Below are positions 34,352-42,876 of a DNA stretch of 64,000 nucleotides, piece after piece. Each line of letters starts with the position of its first letter. Position 1 is the first letter of the stretch. The DNA lies in contig CAMIFA010000004.1 in NCBI GenBank assembly GCA_946221495.1, positions 13,511 through 77,510 of the forward strand. Direction: 5' to 3'. This DNA is from an uncultured cyanobacterium. GTDB lineage: Bacteria; Cyanobacteriota; Cyanobacteriia; Cyanobacteriales; Chroococcidiopsidaceae. The translations under genes and the position numbers were made by a program. Below the pieces are notes generated by a model. The model worked only from the letters and a program-made list of their open reading frames with translations. It searched no databases and had not been told where the DNA came from.

Positions 34352-36388
34352 TTATAAAAGATGTGTCTTTGCTATTTCTAAAGCACTAAGAGCAGCTTGA
34401 ATTAGGTCATAAAAATGTGGCTTGGATAAATCAACCTCTGTTGCATCTTCGCGCTTACTGCCTAATAAACCAACTGTTTTTCCTGACTGAATGGCTAGAA
34501 TTGTACCTTCAGAGTTTTTAATTCTTAATTCTGCTAGAGAATCTCTTTGAAACACCCCACAGCTATAACTGCGCTGCTTATAGTCAAATGTAGCTTTTAA
34601 AGGGGTAACTGTTAAAGGTAAATAGATATTTGGCTGGGTGGGAAATCTGACACCTAGTAATTCTAATTCAATAGTAGTGTTACCATTCCAGGTATTTTCT
34701 CGCAGTTTGTAGGCAATATCTACACGCGGCGGTAGGGGGAAATAGTCGTACGCCTTTCTCCAAGCGATCGCTTTAATTTTACCCACTTCTTGTGCAAGTG
34801 TTAATTTAAGATGACCTTTACCAACAATTTGCTGTTCAACTACTTGAACATTTGGTGTCCAGAATATCGGATCTGAGTTTTCAATTCCGCAAGGATGCAG
34901 TACATCTAGCTGTTTATAAAGTTGCTGATTAATTTGATTTAAATGTACTTGAGTATCAATTTTTAATAGTGGTTTCAAATGTTCTAGTTGTAGACATTGA
35001 TTAGCAAAAAGGCTGAGACGCGATCGCAGTGCTGCTAAATTTTGAGCTGGCAAAGAAAAGCCGCCAGCTGCTTTATGTCCACCAAATTTGCCTAGTAAAT
35101 CTTTAGCAAACTCCAAAGCTTCAAATACGTGAAACTCTGGAATTCCTCGCGCTGAACCCCGGATATGGTGTTCATCCTCATAAGTGCCGATAAATACAGG
35201 CACACCATAACGTTCTAATAAGCGAGAAGCAACAATACCAATAACACCATGATGCCAATTGGGTTGCACAATAACTAAAACGCGCTCTTGCTGTAAATCT
35301 AGATCACTTTGCTGAATCTCTGCGATCGCTTCTTGTTCAATTTGCTCACAAAGTTGTTGGCGACGTGCATTTATTTGTTCGCATTGCATCGCTCTTTCTA
35401 GCGCTAACCCCATATCATCTGTAGTTAATAAATCAATGACAATTTGGGGATCTGCTATCCTACCTATAGCATTAATACGAGGACCAAGCCGAAAGCCAAT
35501 ATCGTCTGGTTTTAGGGTTTTATTACGATCATTAACGCCACTTACTTGAATTAATGCTTGCACTCCCGCTAGCTGTGATTGAGGTAATTGACGCAAGCCA
35601 CGTTTAATCCAGCGTCGATTTACACCAGTTAAAGGAGCAAGATCGGCAATTGTTCCGAGTGTAAATAGTTCTAAAAGTGGCTTGACTAAGCCTTTAATTT
35701 GACCTAATTGTTGAGCCAAAGATACCGCCAGGATATAGGCAACTCCCACACCTGCAAGTCCACGATAAGGTGAAGATTCAGGTATTAGCTTCGGGTTGAG
35801 GATAGCATCAGCTGGTGGCAATTTTTGGGGTAAATCGTGGTGATCGGTGATGATCACTTTTAAACTTAGTTCTCGCGCCAAGGCGATCGGCTCATAAGCA
35901 GAGATGCCATTATCTACCGTTAAAATCAGCTTGAAGCCTTCGTCGTGGAATTCTTGGATAATTCGATTATTGATGCCGTAGCCTTCTTGCATCCGGCTAG
36001 GAATGGCGTAATCAACTTGTGCGCCTAACCACCGTAGACTTCGGAGTAATAAAGCAGTGCTAGTCATGCCATCAGCATCATAGTCTCCACAAATGGCAAT
36101 TTTTTGTTGTGTGGCGATCGCGAGTTGCAATAACTCCACACTTAGGGGAAGATCCGGAAATTCCTCTAAAGGTGAAGGTAAGATTTGGGATTCTGGATTT
36201 AAAAATGCTTGTGCTTGTTCCGGTGTCTCGATACCCCGATTAATTAGTATCTGGCTGACTATGGATGATAGTTGCGTAGCTTCAGCTAGATTAGTAGCTA
36301 ATTGGGGGCAATTGCCAGCTATTTGCCAGCGTTGATTTGGCGATCGTTGAGAGTGATGAGACAATTTAGGGGTAGGTCGGTCTAGCAC
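34352..36388 (-). CDS. recJ: Single-stranded-DNA-specific exonuclease RecJ with C-terminal extension
   Basis: RecJ degrades single-stranded DNA 5' to 3' in recombination and mismatch repair. The DHH core has ICGDYDADGMTST, ITDHHDLP, RLGPRINAIGR, and the DHHA1 domain has HHGVIGIVASR and FGGHKAAGGFSL; an OB-fold region follows. The protein is 678 residues; most bacterial RecJ are nearer 560-580. The extra C-terminal piece (about 597-678) is the domain shared with the downstream coiled-coil protein. The start is GTG at 36388. Upstream, across about 50 bp, lies the end of the decayed AbiJ-NTD4-like gene on the same strand. Confidence 0.93.
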   Translation of the reverse strand: MLDRPTPKLSHHSQRSPNQRWQIAGNCPQLATNLAEATQLSSIVSQILINRGIETPEQAQAFLNPESQILPSPLEEFPDLPLSVELLQLAIATQQKIAICGDYDADGMTSTALLLRSLRWLGAQVDYAIPSRMQEGYGINNRIIQEFHDEGFKLILTVDNGISAYEPIALARELSLKVIITDHHDLPQKLPPADAILNPKLIPESSPYRGLAGVGVAYILAVSLAQQLGQIKGLVKPLLELFTLGTIADLAPLTGVNRRWIKRGLRQLPQSQLAGVQALIQVSGVNDRNKTLKPDDIGFRLGPRINAIGRIADPQIVIDLLTTDDMGLALERAMQCEQINARRQQLCEQIEQEAIAEIQQSDLDLQQERVLVIVQPNWHHGVIGIVASRLLERYGVPVFIGTYEDEHHIRGSARGIPEFHVFEALEFAKDLLGKFGGHKAAGGFSLPAQNLAALRSRLSLFANQCLQLEHLKPLLKIDTQVHLNQINQQLYKQLDVLHPCGIENSDPIFWTPNVQVVEQQIVGKGHLKLTLAQEVGKIKAIAWRKAYDYFPLPPRVDIAYKLRENTWNGNTTIELELLGVRFPTQPNIYLPLTVTPLKATFDYKQRSYSCGVFQRDSLAELRIKNSEGTILAIQSGKTVGLLGSKREDATEVDLSKPHFYDLIQAALSALEIAKTHLL

Positions 36389-36441
36389 AGTAAGGAAGTA
36401 GGAACTAGCAAACCATTTTACCCTCTGTTAAGTCATGGTAA

Positions 36442-37235
36442 CTATAAGTTAATTCTTACTGTTGATGCCTTCGATTTAAGATAGTTTATAAATGCTGAAC
36501 ACGACACTAATATAAACTTCGTATCTTCAAAGTTAAAATTGGATTCTTCTAACAATGTGTGCCGTATTCCATCTGCATCACTTATATAATTATTTAGCTT
36601 ACTAAATGAATCTTTTAAAGCAGGATGTATATAACTTTATTTTATATCTCTCCTAATGCTTGCCCTAATGTTGCTTTAGCCTTACCAGTTATTAATTGAC
36701 AAGTTGCTTCTACAGCTAATATGGATTCTTTAATAGAATTTCTATAATCAGGTAATTTGCTATCTGCTAGCAAATCTAATGCTTGTTTTAACTGATTAGC
36801 AACTGGCTTAAGAGAATTTTCAGCTTCCAACGCTTCCTCTATTTCAGAATTTTCAGCTTCTGAAGTTATCTCTTTAATTTTTGTGCCAACAAAGCGAGAA
36901 GTATCTGCTGATCGCTCTAATACTTTATTAGAACAATGAATGAATGTTTCATTTATTGAGCAATTAGGAGATTTATTAGCGATAAACTCTATAAAATCAT
37001 AAACTTCATACCATTCACATTTAAAAAACAACTTCTTAGTATTTGATGTGTAGAAGATAAATCGTTGAAGTCATCAATTGGCTTTTTGAAAAAACTAATT
37101 CCAGTTTGTTTAAGTAAATCATTCATACTTTTTCTATTATCAGATAACAAAGCATGAGTATAACCCTTTAGTTGCTCCGAATAAGAAAGACTTAAAACTT
37201 TCCATAAACTATAGACTATGTCTTGAAATTTTCAT
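36442..37235 (-). pseudogene. Decayed AbiJ-NTD4-type (abortive-infection-related) gene
   Basis: Three reading frames are needed to read one protein. From the 5' side: MKFQDIVYSLWKVL-like start, FFKKPIDDFND, then a frame change at the T-run near 37025 to FFKCEWYEVYDFIEFIAN, then YRNSIKESILAVEATC and KATLGQALGEI, a stop at 36642, and a last frame with YIHPALKDSFSKLNNYIS, ADGIRHTLLEES and LVSCSAFINYL. These are the landmarks I know from AbiJ N-terminal domain 4 proteins. At least three frameshifts and stop codons make it a pseudogene. The largest intact frame is 36642-37031 (129 residues). It lies just upstream of recJ. Confidence 0.72.
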
Positions 37236-37356
37236 CTTAACTGCTATGGCGACTGCTATACATCTTATAAATTGCTATCCTACAAAAACATTTACGCCTA
37301 CAAGATATTTGTATAAATCGGAAAATACTTCGTATCTATTTTCGTTACAAATAATT

Positions 37357-38772
37357 TTAAGATTGACGAAAATCCAGACAATGCTGCAAGAATCGGACTG
37401 CAATTTCTGGATGTCCCCCGAAATGGAGATGAATATAGGAAGCATGGATATTGTATAGATGCCATCCCTCTAATGTAGGTGAAGATCGAGCGTTATATCC
37501 TCTTGTTTCAAATAAAGGCTTTGTTGGGATTTCAGACAAATGCGATCGGTGAAACTCATGCCCCCAGACAACCCAACTAGCGCTTAATAATGGGCTATCT
37601 TGCAGCGCAGTTGCTTGTCTATAACCTAATGTCAGACGTGAACCCATAATAGCTGTTGTCGGTATAGCTCCCACCATTGACCAAGGTTGTCCATTAAAAT
37701 CGACAATCTGCTGAGATAAATACATTAGTCCGCCACACTCAGCATAAGTCGGCATCCCTGCTTGGAGCGCCTTTAAAACACCTTCACGAGCCGGATAATT
37801 TTCTGCTAGCTGTGGGGCAAAAACTTCTGGAAAACCACCACCGAAATACAGTCCTTGAACATCTTCGGGTAACTCAGAATCAAGCGGACTCCAAAAAACT
37901 AGCTCTGCTCCAAGCTCTGTAAACAGCTCTAAATTATCGGGATAGTAGAAACTAAAAGCGCGATCGCGGGCAACTGCTAATCTAACAGGTGAGGAAGAAA
38001 TAAAGTAATTCCTCTGTCTGCTCTCTTTCAAAGCTTTGAGCGGAGGAAACCTCCGCTCAAACTTTGCGCTGTCTGCTGCCGCCTGTCGCCTGTCTCCTAT
38101 CTGCAAAAGTGGCAATAGGCATTCCCAATTGAAGCAGGTATCACCTAAAGTTGCTAGTTGGTCTATTAATATATCTAGTTGCGTAATTTCTGCTGTAGGT
38201 ACTAAGCCGAGATGGCGGTCGGGAATTGTGATGTTATCTTGCCGTCGTAGAACGCCTAGAATGGGTAATTGCAGTGGTTCTAGGGCATCTTTGAGTAATT
38301 CTAAGTGGCGATCGCTACCGACACGATTTAACACCACTCCAGCTAACTTCACGCCTGTGTCGAACGAGCGATAACCATGCGCGATCGCTGCCACAGATCG
38401 AGACAAACGACTGCAATCAATTACTAATAAAACTGGTAAATTTAGTGACTGCGCTACATGAGCCGTACTTGCTGTAGAATCTGTGCCACTCGCGCCATCA
38501 AATAGCCCCATCACGCCTTCTACAAGAGCATAATCTACCTCTTGAATATGATAGGCAAAGCATTGTTGCACATAAGTCTCAGAGGTCAGCACTGGGTCTA
38601 AATTCCGACAAGGACGACCTGTAACGTACTGATGAAACATCGGGTCAATATAATCTGGTCCTACTTTGAAAGATTGTACTTGCAGTTGCCGACGGCACAA
38701 AGACGCTAGTAGGGCAAGCGTCACAGTCGTCTTACCCACACCGCTACGTTCTCCAGCAACTACTAGCGCCAT
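37357..38772 (-). CDS. cbiA: Cobyrinate a,c-diamide synthase
   Basis: CbiA (CobB) amidates the a and c side chains of cobyrinic acid with glutamine and ATP, an early common step to cobalamin. The N-terminal domain has GERSGVGKTTVTLALL (P-loop) and FKVGPDYIDPMFH; the C-terminal class I glutamine amidotransferase domain has LYFGGGFPE, the nucleophile Cys in YAECGGLMYL and HEFHRSHL. The 471 residues include a linker (about 229-262) coded in part by a GC-rich palindrome (38035-38061) and other repeat-like DNA, between LLPLL and VRLAVARDRAF. Cobalamin made by this pathway would serve the B12-dependent NrdJ at 48.6-52.0 kb. It is not in a larger cobalamin cluster here. Confidence 0.95.
   Translation of the reverse strand: MALVVAGERSGVGKTTVTLALLASLCRRQLQVQSFKVGPDYIDPMFHQYVTGRPCRNLDPVLTSETYVQQCFAYHIQEVDYALVEGVMGLFDGASGTDSTASTAHVAQSLNLPVLLVIDCSRLSRSVAAIAHGYRSFDTGVKLAGVVLNRVGSDRHLELLKDALEPLQLPILGVLRRQDNITIPDRHLGLVPTAEITQLDILIDQLATLGDTCFNWECLLPLLQIGDRRQAAADSAKFERRFPPLKALKESRQRNYFISSSPVRLAVARDRAFSFYYPDNLELFTELGAELVFWSPLDSELPEDVQGLYFGGGFPEVFAPQLAENYPAREGVLKALQAGMPTYAECGGLMYLSQQIVDFNGQPWSMVGAIPTTAIMGSRLTLGYRQATALQDSPLLSASWVVWGHEFHRSHLSEIPTKPLFETRGYNARSSPTLEGWHLYNIHASYIHLHFGGHPEIAVRFLQHCLDFRQS
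38035..38061. repeat. Palindrome in frame within cbiA
   Basis: TTTGAGCGGAGG, loop AAA, CCTCCGCTCAAA: a perfect 12-bp hairpin. Read on the coding strand its centre is GAGGTTTCCTC-like (GGAGGTTTCCTCC), the same core as the palindrome in the dehydrogenase gene (GCGAGGTTTCCTCGC). It codes for residues about 238-246. Confidence 0.75.
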
Positions 38773-38844
38773 ATAAAATTTATTGCTGCACTTATTGCAG
38801 CTCTACCCCTGCTATACAAAATAAAGCTAATTGAGCGATTATCG

Positions 38845-39759
38845 CTACCTTGAGGTTGCTGCTTGGACAACACGCGGGTTAATAATTTTGCCAGCTGAAT
38901 CCAAGGTGTATTCAATTATTGCACCAGACTGATCTCTAACAGAACGCACAATTTGCCCAGACCTTCTAGTTTCGTTTACTACTGGCAAATTTTTAATATT
39001 GGATAATGTTCTACGATTAAGCACTTTACCAGCGTTATCTGTTGTGCTTTCAATAATGTTCCCTGTAGAGTCAATTGTCGTCTGTACAGTTTGACCAAGG
39101 GTATTAACTGTCTGGCTAAGTAAGCCTCCTGGCTGGGTAACGTTGTTCACTGTTTGACCAACAGTTCCCACAGTCCGATCTACTACGCCTCCTGGTCGTA
39201 AAGCATTGTTAGCAACGCCACCAGCAGTACCAACTGTCCGATCAACACTTTGCAGCAAGCGTTCGAGGATTTGGGGATTACGATCAATTGTTGTCAGGGT
39301 ACGGTCAATGATCGTCGCAACGTTATCTAGCCTAACTTTCAAGAGTGCTTGAGCTTGGACACCTTTGATCGTGAGGTCTACTTTATCTATCCCAACATCC
39401 GCTCCTGCTGTTAACTGCAATAAATTTGCTAATCGTGCATCAAGTGAAATATGCGCCCGTAGATTTTCAACTTGTAAATTAATTTCCTCTACTGATAAGT
39501 TGGGTACATCAAGCAGTACATCTGGCTCATCAGCTGCTGATTGGCGGCGACGGTTATCAGGTTGCACCGGACTTACTGGGGTAGGACGCGGTGGTAACTG
39601 CTGGGTTTGAGTGTTTGTTTGTGACAGTAGTAGGGTAGGAGAAGCGATCGCTGTATTTGGTGTAGCGATACGCCTATCTGTACTCGGCTCCATAGCCAAA
39701 ACTGGGCTAGCAACCAAGGTTAGTACAACAGAGCAGCCCAAGTACAAGCACTTTTTCAC
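38845..39759 (-). CDS. Exported protein of unknown function
   Basis: I place the start at the GTG at 39759, giving a clear signal peptide (KKCLYLGCSVVLTLVASPVLA, first residue set aside) with cleavage before MEPS; the frame is open 28 codons further up to an ATG but that stretch has no reason to be coding. The mature protein has a Pro-rich linker, then a domain (about 85-180) with DVLLDVPNLSVEEI, VENLRAHISLDARLANLLQL and KGVQAQALLKVRLDNV, and a C-terminal part built of short Gly/Thr/Val repeats (DRTVGTVGQ, SQTVNTLGQ). Such a core occurs in uncharacterised exported proteins of other phyla. It heads a block of three exported proteins with the next two entries. Confidence 0.75.
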   Translation of the reverse strand: MKKCLYLGCSVVLTLVASPVLAMEPSTDRRIATPNTAIASPTLLLSQTNTQTQQLPPRPTPVSPVQPDNRRRQSAADEPDVLLDVPNLSVEEINLQVENLRAHISLDARLANLLQLTAGADVGIDKVDLTIKGVQAQALLKVRLDNVATIIDRTLTTIDRNPQILERLLQSVDRTVGTAGGVANNALRPGGVVDRTVGTVGQTVNNVTQPGGLLSQTVNTLGQTVQTTIDSTGNIIESTTDNAGKVLNRRTLSNIKNLPVVNETRRSGQIVRSVRDQSGAIIEYTLDSAGKIINPRVVQAATSR

Positions 39760-40174
39760 GGTTTGTTTTCTCGATATATAAATTTGCTCAAAAATCCAGA
39801 AGCTTTGATTATCTAAGACTACAAAATGTAACAAGCAAGTCAAAAATTATTGCTAGATTAAGCAATTGCTACTTGTTAGTAGAGATATTTCAGGTCAAAG
39901 ATGTATCTGACTATCTCTTTCTAGATAGCCTTAAATAATAAAAGTACGAGACCAACTTAATTCACCTCTACTTAGCACACAAGCGAAATTTTACTGAGAA
40001 ACTGCACTACTTTTACTGTTATCTATTACTTCTTTTCAGTGAAAATACAGTGATATAGCTATATTTTTTATAGTGCGTAAGGCTTTTTCAGATTAAACTA
40101 CATCAAACATTACCTGTCTAGGTAGACTTTGGTTGCCTGTTCCTAAGAATCTGCCACAGCTTGGAAAACAATTA
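39760..40174. other. Intergenic region, nothing recognised
   Basis: 415 bp, AT-rich, between two genes on the same strand. A frame at 40093-40296 overlaps the next gene in another frame and is not credible. I see no hairpin, repeat or RNA gene here. Confidence 0.6.
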
Positions 40175-40549
40175 TTATTTTGATTGAGCATCCAACACAA
40201 TGTGTCGTGAGCGGAGGTTTTGTAGTATTGCCCAAGTACCACGAAAATGTACCTGTCCACGAATATTTTGCAAATGCATATCAATTTCTCTCGCACGGAC
40301 TACAGAGCCAATTTGTAAGCTGATATGCGGGTTATCCTCACCAAAAAGAATCGAGGTAGAAGATTGATAGTCTTGTTCAATAATTCGTTCTGAGTCAATA
40401 TCTAACTGAAAGTTTTTATTAACGCTTGTTGAACGTGGCGAGTTAGCAACTGCAGGATCATTGATGTTATTAGTTTCTTCAGCGCTAATAATTCCAGCTG
40501 TAGCCGTAACGATAACTATAGTTGCTGCAAAGGTGAAATAGGAAATCAT
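40175..40549 (-). CDS. Small exported protein, paired with 40546-41028
   Basis: The 124-residue protein starts with a signal peptide (MISYFTFAATIVIVTATAGIISA, then EET). The mature part is hydrophilic and contains VRAREIDMHLQNIRGQVHFRG-type sequence (about 83-103; quoted in part), which aligns without gaps to VTARELRFN...IQFSG in the upstream gene: V, ARE, F and G agree. Its ATG overlaps the upstream stop by 4 nt (ATGA), a sign of translational coupling. I do not recognise the family. A two-protein periplasmic pair is a fair guess. Confidence 0.72.
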   Translation of the reverse strand: MISYFTFAATIVIVTATAGIISAEETNNINDPAVANSPRSTSVNKNFQLDIDSERIIEQDYQSSTSILFGEDNPHISLQIGSVVRAREIDMHLQNIRGQVHFRGTWAILQNLRSRHIVLDAQSK

Positions 40550-41028
40550 GGCAGCGTTCCCTTGGGTGGCTGAGGTGCTTTAGGAGTGATTGGTAATGCT
40601 TGAGGGTTATTCGTTAACGGCGCTTCACCCAGTGCGTCAGAGACTATAGCATCGATATCGCTAAAAACGCTGGTAATTTGCAAGCGCACACCAATATCTC
40701 GATAGGTGACACCTTCTTCAGCGTGTTGGGGTATATTTCGCCGTTCTACAACCCAGCCAGTTTGACGTTCTGGACTACCTGAAAATTGAATTTCCTCTGA
40801 ATCTGGCAATACATTAAACCGCAGTTCTCGCGCTGTCACAGTCGATGTAATTGCTAGATCAGCAGTTTCTGGTGAGGAGGGGGAACCCGATATTTCCCTA
40901 TCTGGAGTTCCGGATTGTGGTTGAGTTTGAGTAAAAGCAGGCATTATGCCAACGCTTATACCCAACATGGTAGAAACTAGGCTTGCTAGAGGAAGCGCGT
41001 GTATACTCTTTTTGATTGAATGTTTCAT
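40546..41028 (-). CDS. Small exported protein, first of a coupled pair
   Basis: The 160-residue protein has a signal peptide (about 1-33, LASLVSTMLGISVGIMPAFT then QTQP), a Ser/Pro/Thr-rich stretch, a central domain with VTARELRFNVLPDSEEIQF (about 69-87) and VTYRDIGVRLQITSVF, and a Pro-rich C-terminal tail. Its last four bases overlap the next gene. The central VxARE[LI]...[IV]xFxG motif is shared with that neighbour, which suggests an old duplication. The role is unknown. It may be part of one exported group with the 38845-39759 gene on the same strand. Confidence 0.72.
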   Translation of the reverse strand: MKHSIKKSIHALPLASLVSTMLGISVGIMPAFTQTQPQSGTPDREISGSPSSPETADLAITSTVTARELRFNVLPDSEEIQFSGSPERQTGWVVERRNIPQHAEEGVTYRDIGVRLQITSVFSDIDAIVSDALGEAPLTNNPQALPITPKAPQPPKGTLP

Positions 41029-41218
41029 ATTCTTTAACTATGTAACTTAGAGTAACTTATATAAACGCTGAAAGATTGTAAAGTGTATCTAGACTGTAAT
41101 AATTTTTTGAGATAATTTACATTGTGCTTATTAGCTAAAGTCAGTCTAATATTGCTATTTTCTAACTTTAGCTAGCTTTACTCCTAATTCAGTTTGAGAT
41201 ACTCAGGTGAAATTATCA

Positions 41219-42598
41219 TTAGACTGCCAAGCGGGATTGTGCAGCAGGCGTACTTAATTGGAGAATTTGATCTGTAACGGCTAGACTTTCTTCATACAAA
41301 GCATCCGAACCCCAGCGTTGCAACTGCTGACTCAGCAAATCTTCCGCCTTTTGGTCAGAAAGTGGAGAGACGTGCTCAAATCTACAAGACTGAGCGCCAC
41401 CACCTGCTTCCATTCGCATACAACCAGTGGTTTCAGAACATAAAACAGTACAACAATCAGCTGCCAAATTAGTTGAACTAAGTCGCAGATCAATTAAATC
41501 TCCTGGGACTTCACCTGCTGATGTAGCTGTGGGAATTGCTGCTAATTCCGCTTCTACTTGGCGTTGTTCTTCTGTGACAAAGTGAATACGTTTAATATCA
41601 TAGTCTCCCCCTTCGTGGTGATAGGAAACCGGATGCCACTGCAATCGACTTGCTAGCCAACCCAAAAACATTAGTGCTTGAGCAGGATTGCCTTTTTCGT
41701 AATCAATTGTTACTCGATCAACTTCACTAAGAGCAGCGCGGCGCTCTGGGGGGTCGAAGGCTTCCGCAGTTAACTCCTGCCAAGCAGACAAGCGCCGCCA
41801 GTTAAGGTCAGCAACTGGCGTACCCGCCTTTAGTAATTCTTGTAAACTGACTAGATTTGCCTCTGTTTCATTAAATTGGCTAGAGTCAACGATGACTGAG
41901 TTGCATACTGTCGCTAGCCGTTTGAATAAACTATTATTGGGGTCTGGTGTTGCCTTCCACCACAGAAACTTTGGCAGGTCGCCAATCAAGAGAGCTGTAA
42001 TCATCCCGCCTACTCGTTCTAGAGCGGCAACTGTGCCTTTGAGGGTTATGTATTCGCAGCAGACGAGCGTAGTTGATGATTGCTTTTGAATTGGACAGTA
42101 GGCAGAGACTTGAACTGTTACGCCTTCATCAACTCCCGCTACTGGACACAGGGCAATAATGCGGCAAGGGTTACGACTGGCGATCGCATCCGCTACAGTA
42201 GGGCTTTTAGTATCTAAAGCATACGAAGTACCGTTTGTACTGTTACCTCCATCCAACGCACCATTGCCACAATTTTTGGCAACTTCTTCTCGTAATTTAG
42301 CTAATGTTTCAGGAGTTGCCTTCCCAGTCACTGGCAATTTATAAGCTTTCTGCGCTTCCCGCAACGCTACTTCTGTGCGAGGTCCAGGAATTCCATCAAT
42401 AGGACCACTGTAGAACCTCAAAGTAGTTAATAGTTGTTGAGTTTCTTCTGGTTCATAGACTATCAAACTAAACGTCGTCGCCCGTGTAGCAGAGATGCCG
42501 TAACTTTGCCAAATCTTACTCAGTTCCGCCTCAATTTCACTGAGCGAAACATCCTTGGGAGCTTGAAGCGAGACAATTGGAGCAGATTGAGTTGCCAT
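41219..42598 (-). CDS. opcA: Glucose-6-phosphate dehydrogenase assembly protein OpcA
   Basis: OpcA is the allosteric activator of cyanobacterial glucose-6-phosphate dehydrogenase and is needed for its tetramer form and activity. The 459-residue protein carries the OpcA region (about 120-440) with VSAYCPIQKQSSTTLVCCEYI, GDLPKFLWWKATPDPNN and a cluster of cysteines (CCTVLCSETTGC) that may take part in redox control. Residues about 50-105 look like a peptidoglycan-binding-type fold (LRFYSGPIDGIPGPRTEVAL and ALRE), here clearly intracellular. The gene is last in fbp-tal-zwf-opcA and is separated from zwf by a repeat-filled spacer. Confidence 0.95.
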   Translation of the reverse strand: MATQSAPIVSLQAPKDVSLSEIEAELSKIWQSYGISATRATTFSLIVYEPEETQQLLTTLRFYSGPIDGIPGPRTEVALREAQKAYKLPVTGKATPETLAKLREEVAKNCGNGALDGGNSTNGTSYALDTKSPTVADAIASRNPCRIIALCPVAGVDEGVTVQVSAYCPIQKQSSTTLVCCEYITLKGTVAALERVGGMITALLIGDLPKFLWWKATPDPNNSLFKRLATVCNSVIVDSSQFNETEANLVSLQELLKAGTPVADLNWRRLSAWQELTAEAFDPPERRAALSEVDRVTIDYEKGNPAQALMFLGWLASRLQWHPVSYHHEGGDYDIKRIHFVTEEQRQVEAELAAIPTATSAGEVPGDLIDLRLSSTNLAADCCTVLCSETTGCMRMEAGGGAQSCRFEHVSPLSDQKAEDLLSQQLQRWGSDALYEESLAVTDQILQLSTPAAQSRLAV

Positions 42599-42876
42599 AA
42601 GTAATTTTGAGTTTTAAGTTTTGAGTTAGGTAGAGTAAAGAAATTTTTGAGCTTTGAGTTAAGTAGAGTAAAGAGAGTTTTGAGTCATGAATCCAGACAA
42701 TGCTGAATTAAAATTTTTCTTCAATTCATAATTCAAATCAGTTCTCTTTGATTCAAAACTCAACGGTCAGCACGCCAGTTTGCTCAAGTCGGGGAACCCG
42801 CCCACGCAACTGGCTCCGGAGGAGGCACCGAAAAGCGCTGCGTTGAGCAAGCTCAAAATTCAAAATTCAAAACATT
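42599..42876. repeat. Repeat-filled spacer between opcA and zwf
   Basis: The spacer holds two 21-bp direct copies of TTTGAGTTRRGTAGAGTAAAG (42620-42640 and 42653-42673, one mismatch) and a GC-rich segment (about 42770-42835) with CAGTTTGCTCAAGTCGGGG and AACCCGCCCACGCAACTG, a form I know as an interspersed repeat of cyanobacteria. The islands of GC contrast with the AT-rich surroundings. Confidence 0.75.

Noticed and set aside
37246..37458. Open frame of 70 codons, + strand
   Set aside because: Its 3' half is antisense to the end of cbiA and the 5' half overlaps the pseudogene promoter; no signs of coding.
37357..38772. Cobalamin riboswitch near cbiA or nrdJ
   Set aside because: I saw no B12-box-like leader upstream of either gene by eye.
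40093..40296. Open frame of 67 codons, - strand
   Set aside because: Overlaps the exported-protein gene at 40175 in another frame and lacks a ribosome-binding site.
41892..42089. Open frame of 65 codons, + strand, inside opcA
   Set aside because: Antisense to a conserved gene; no independent support.
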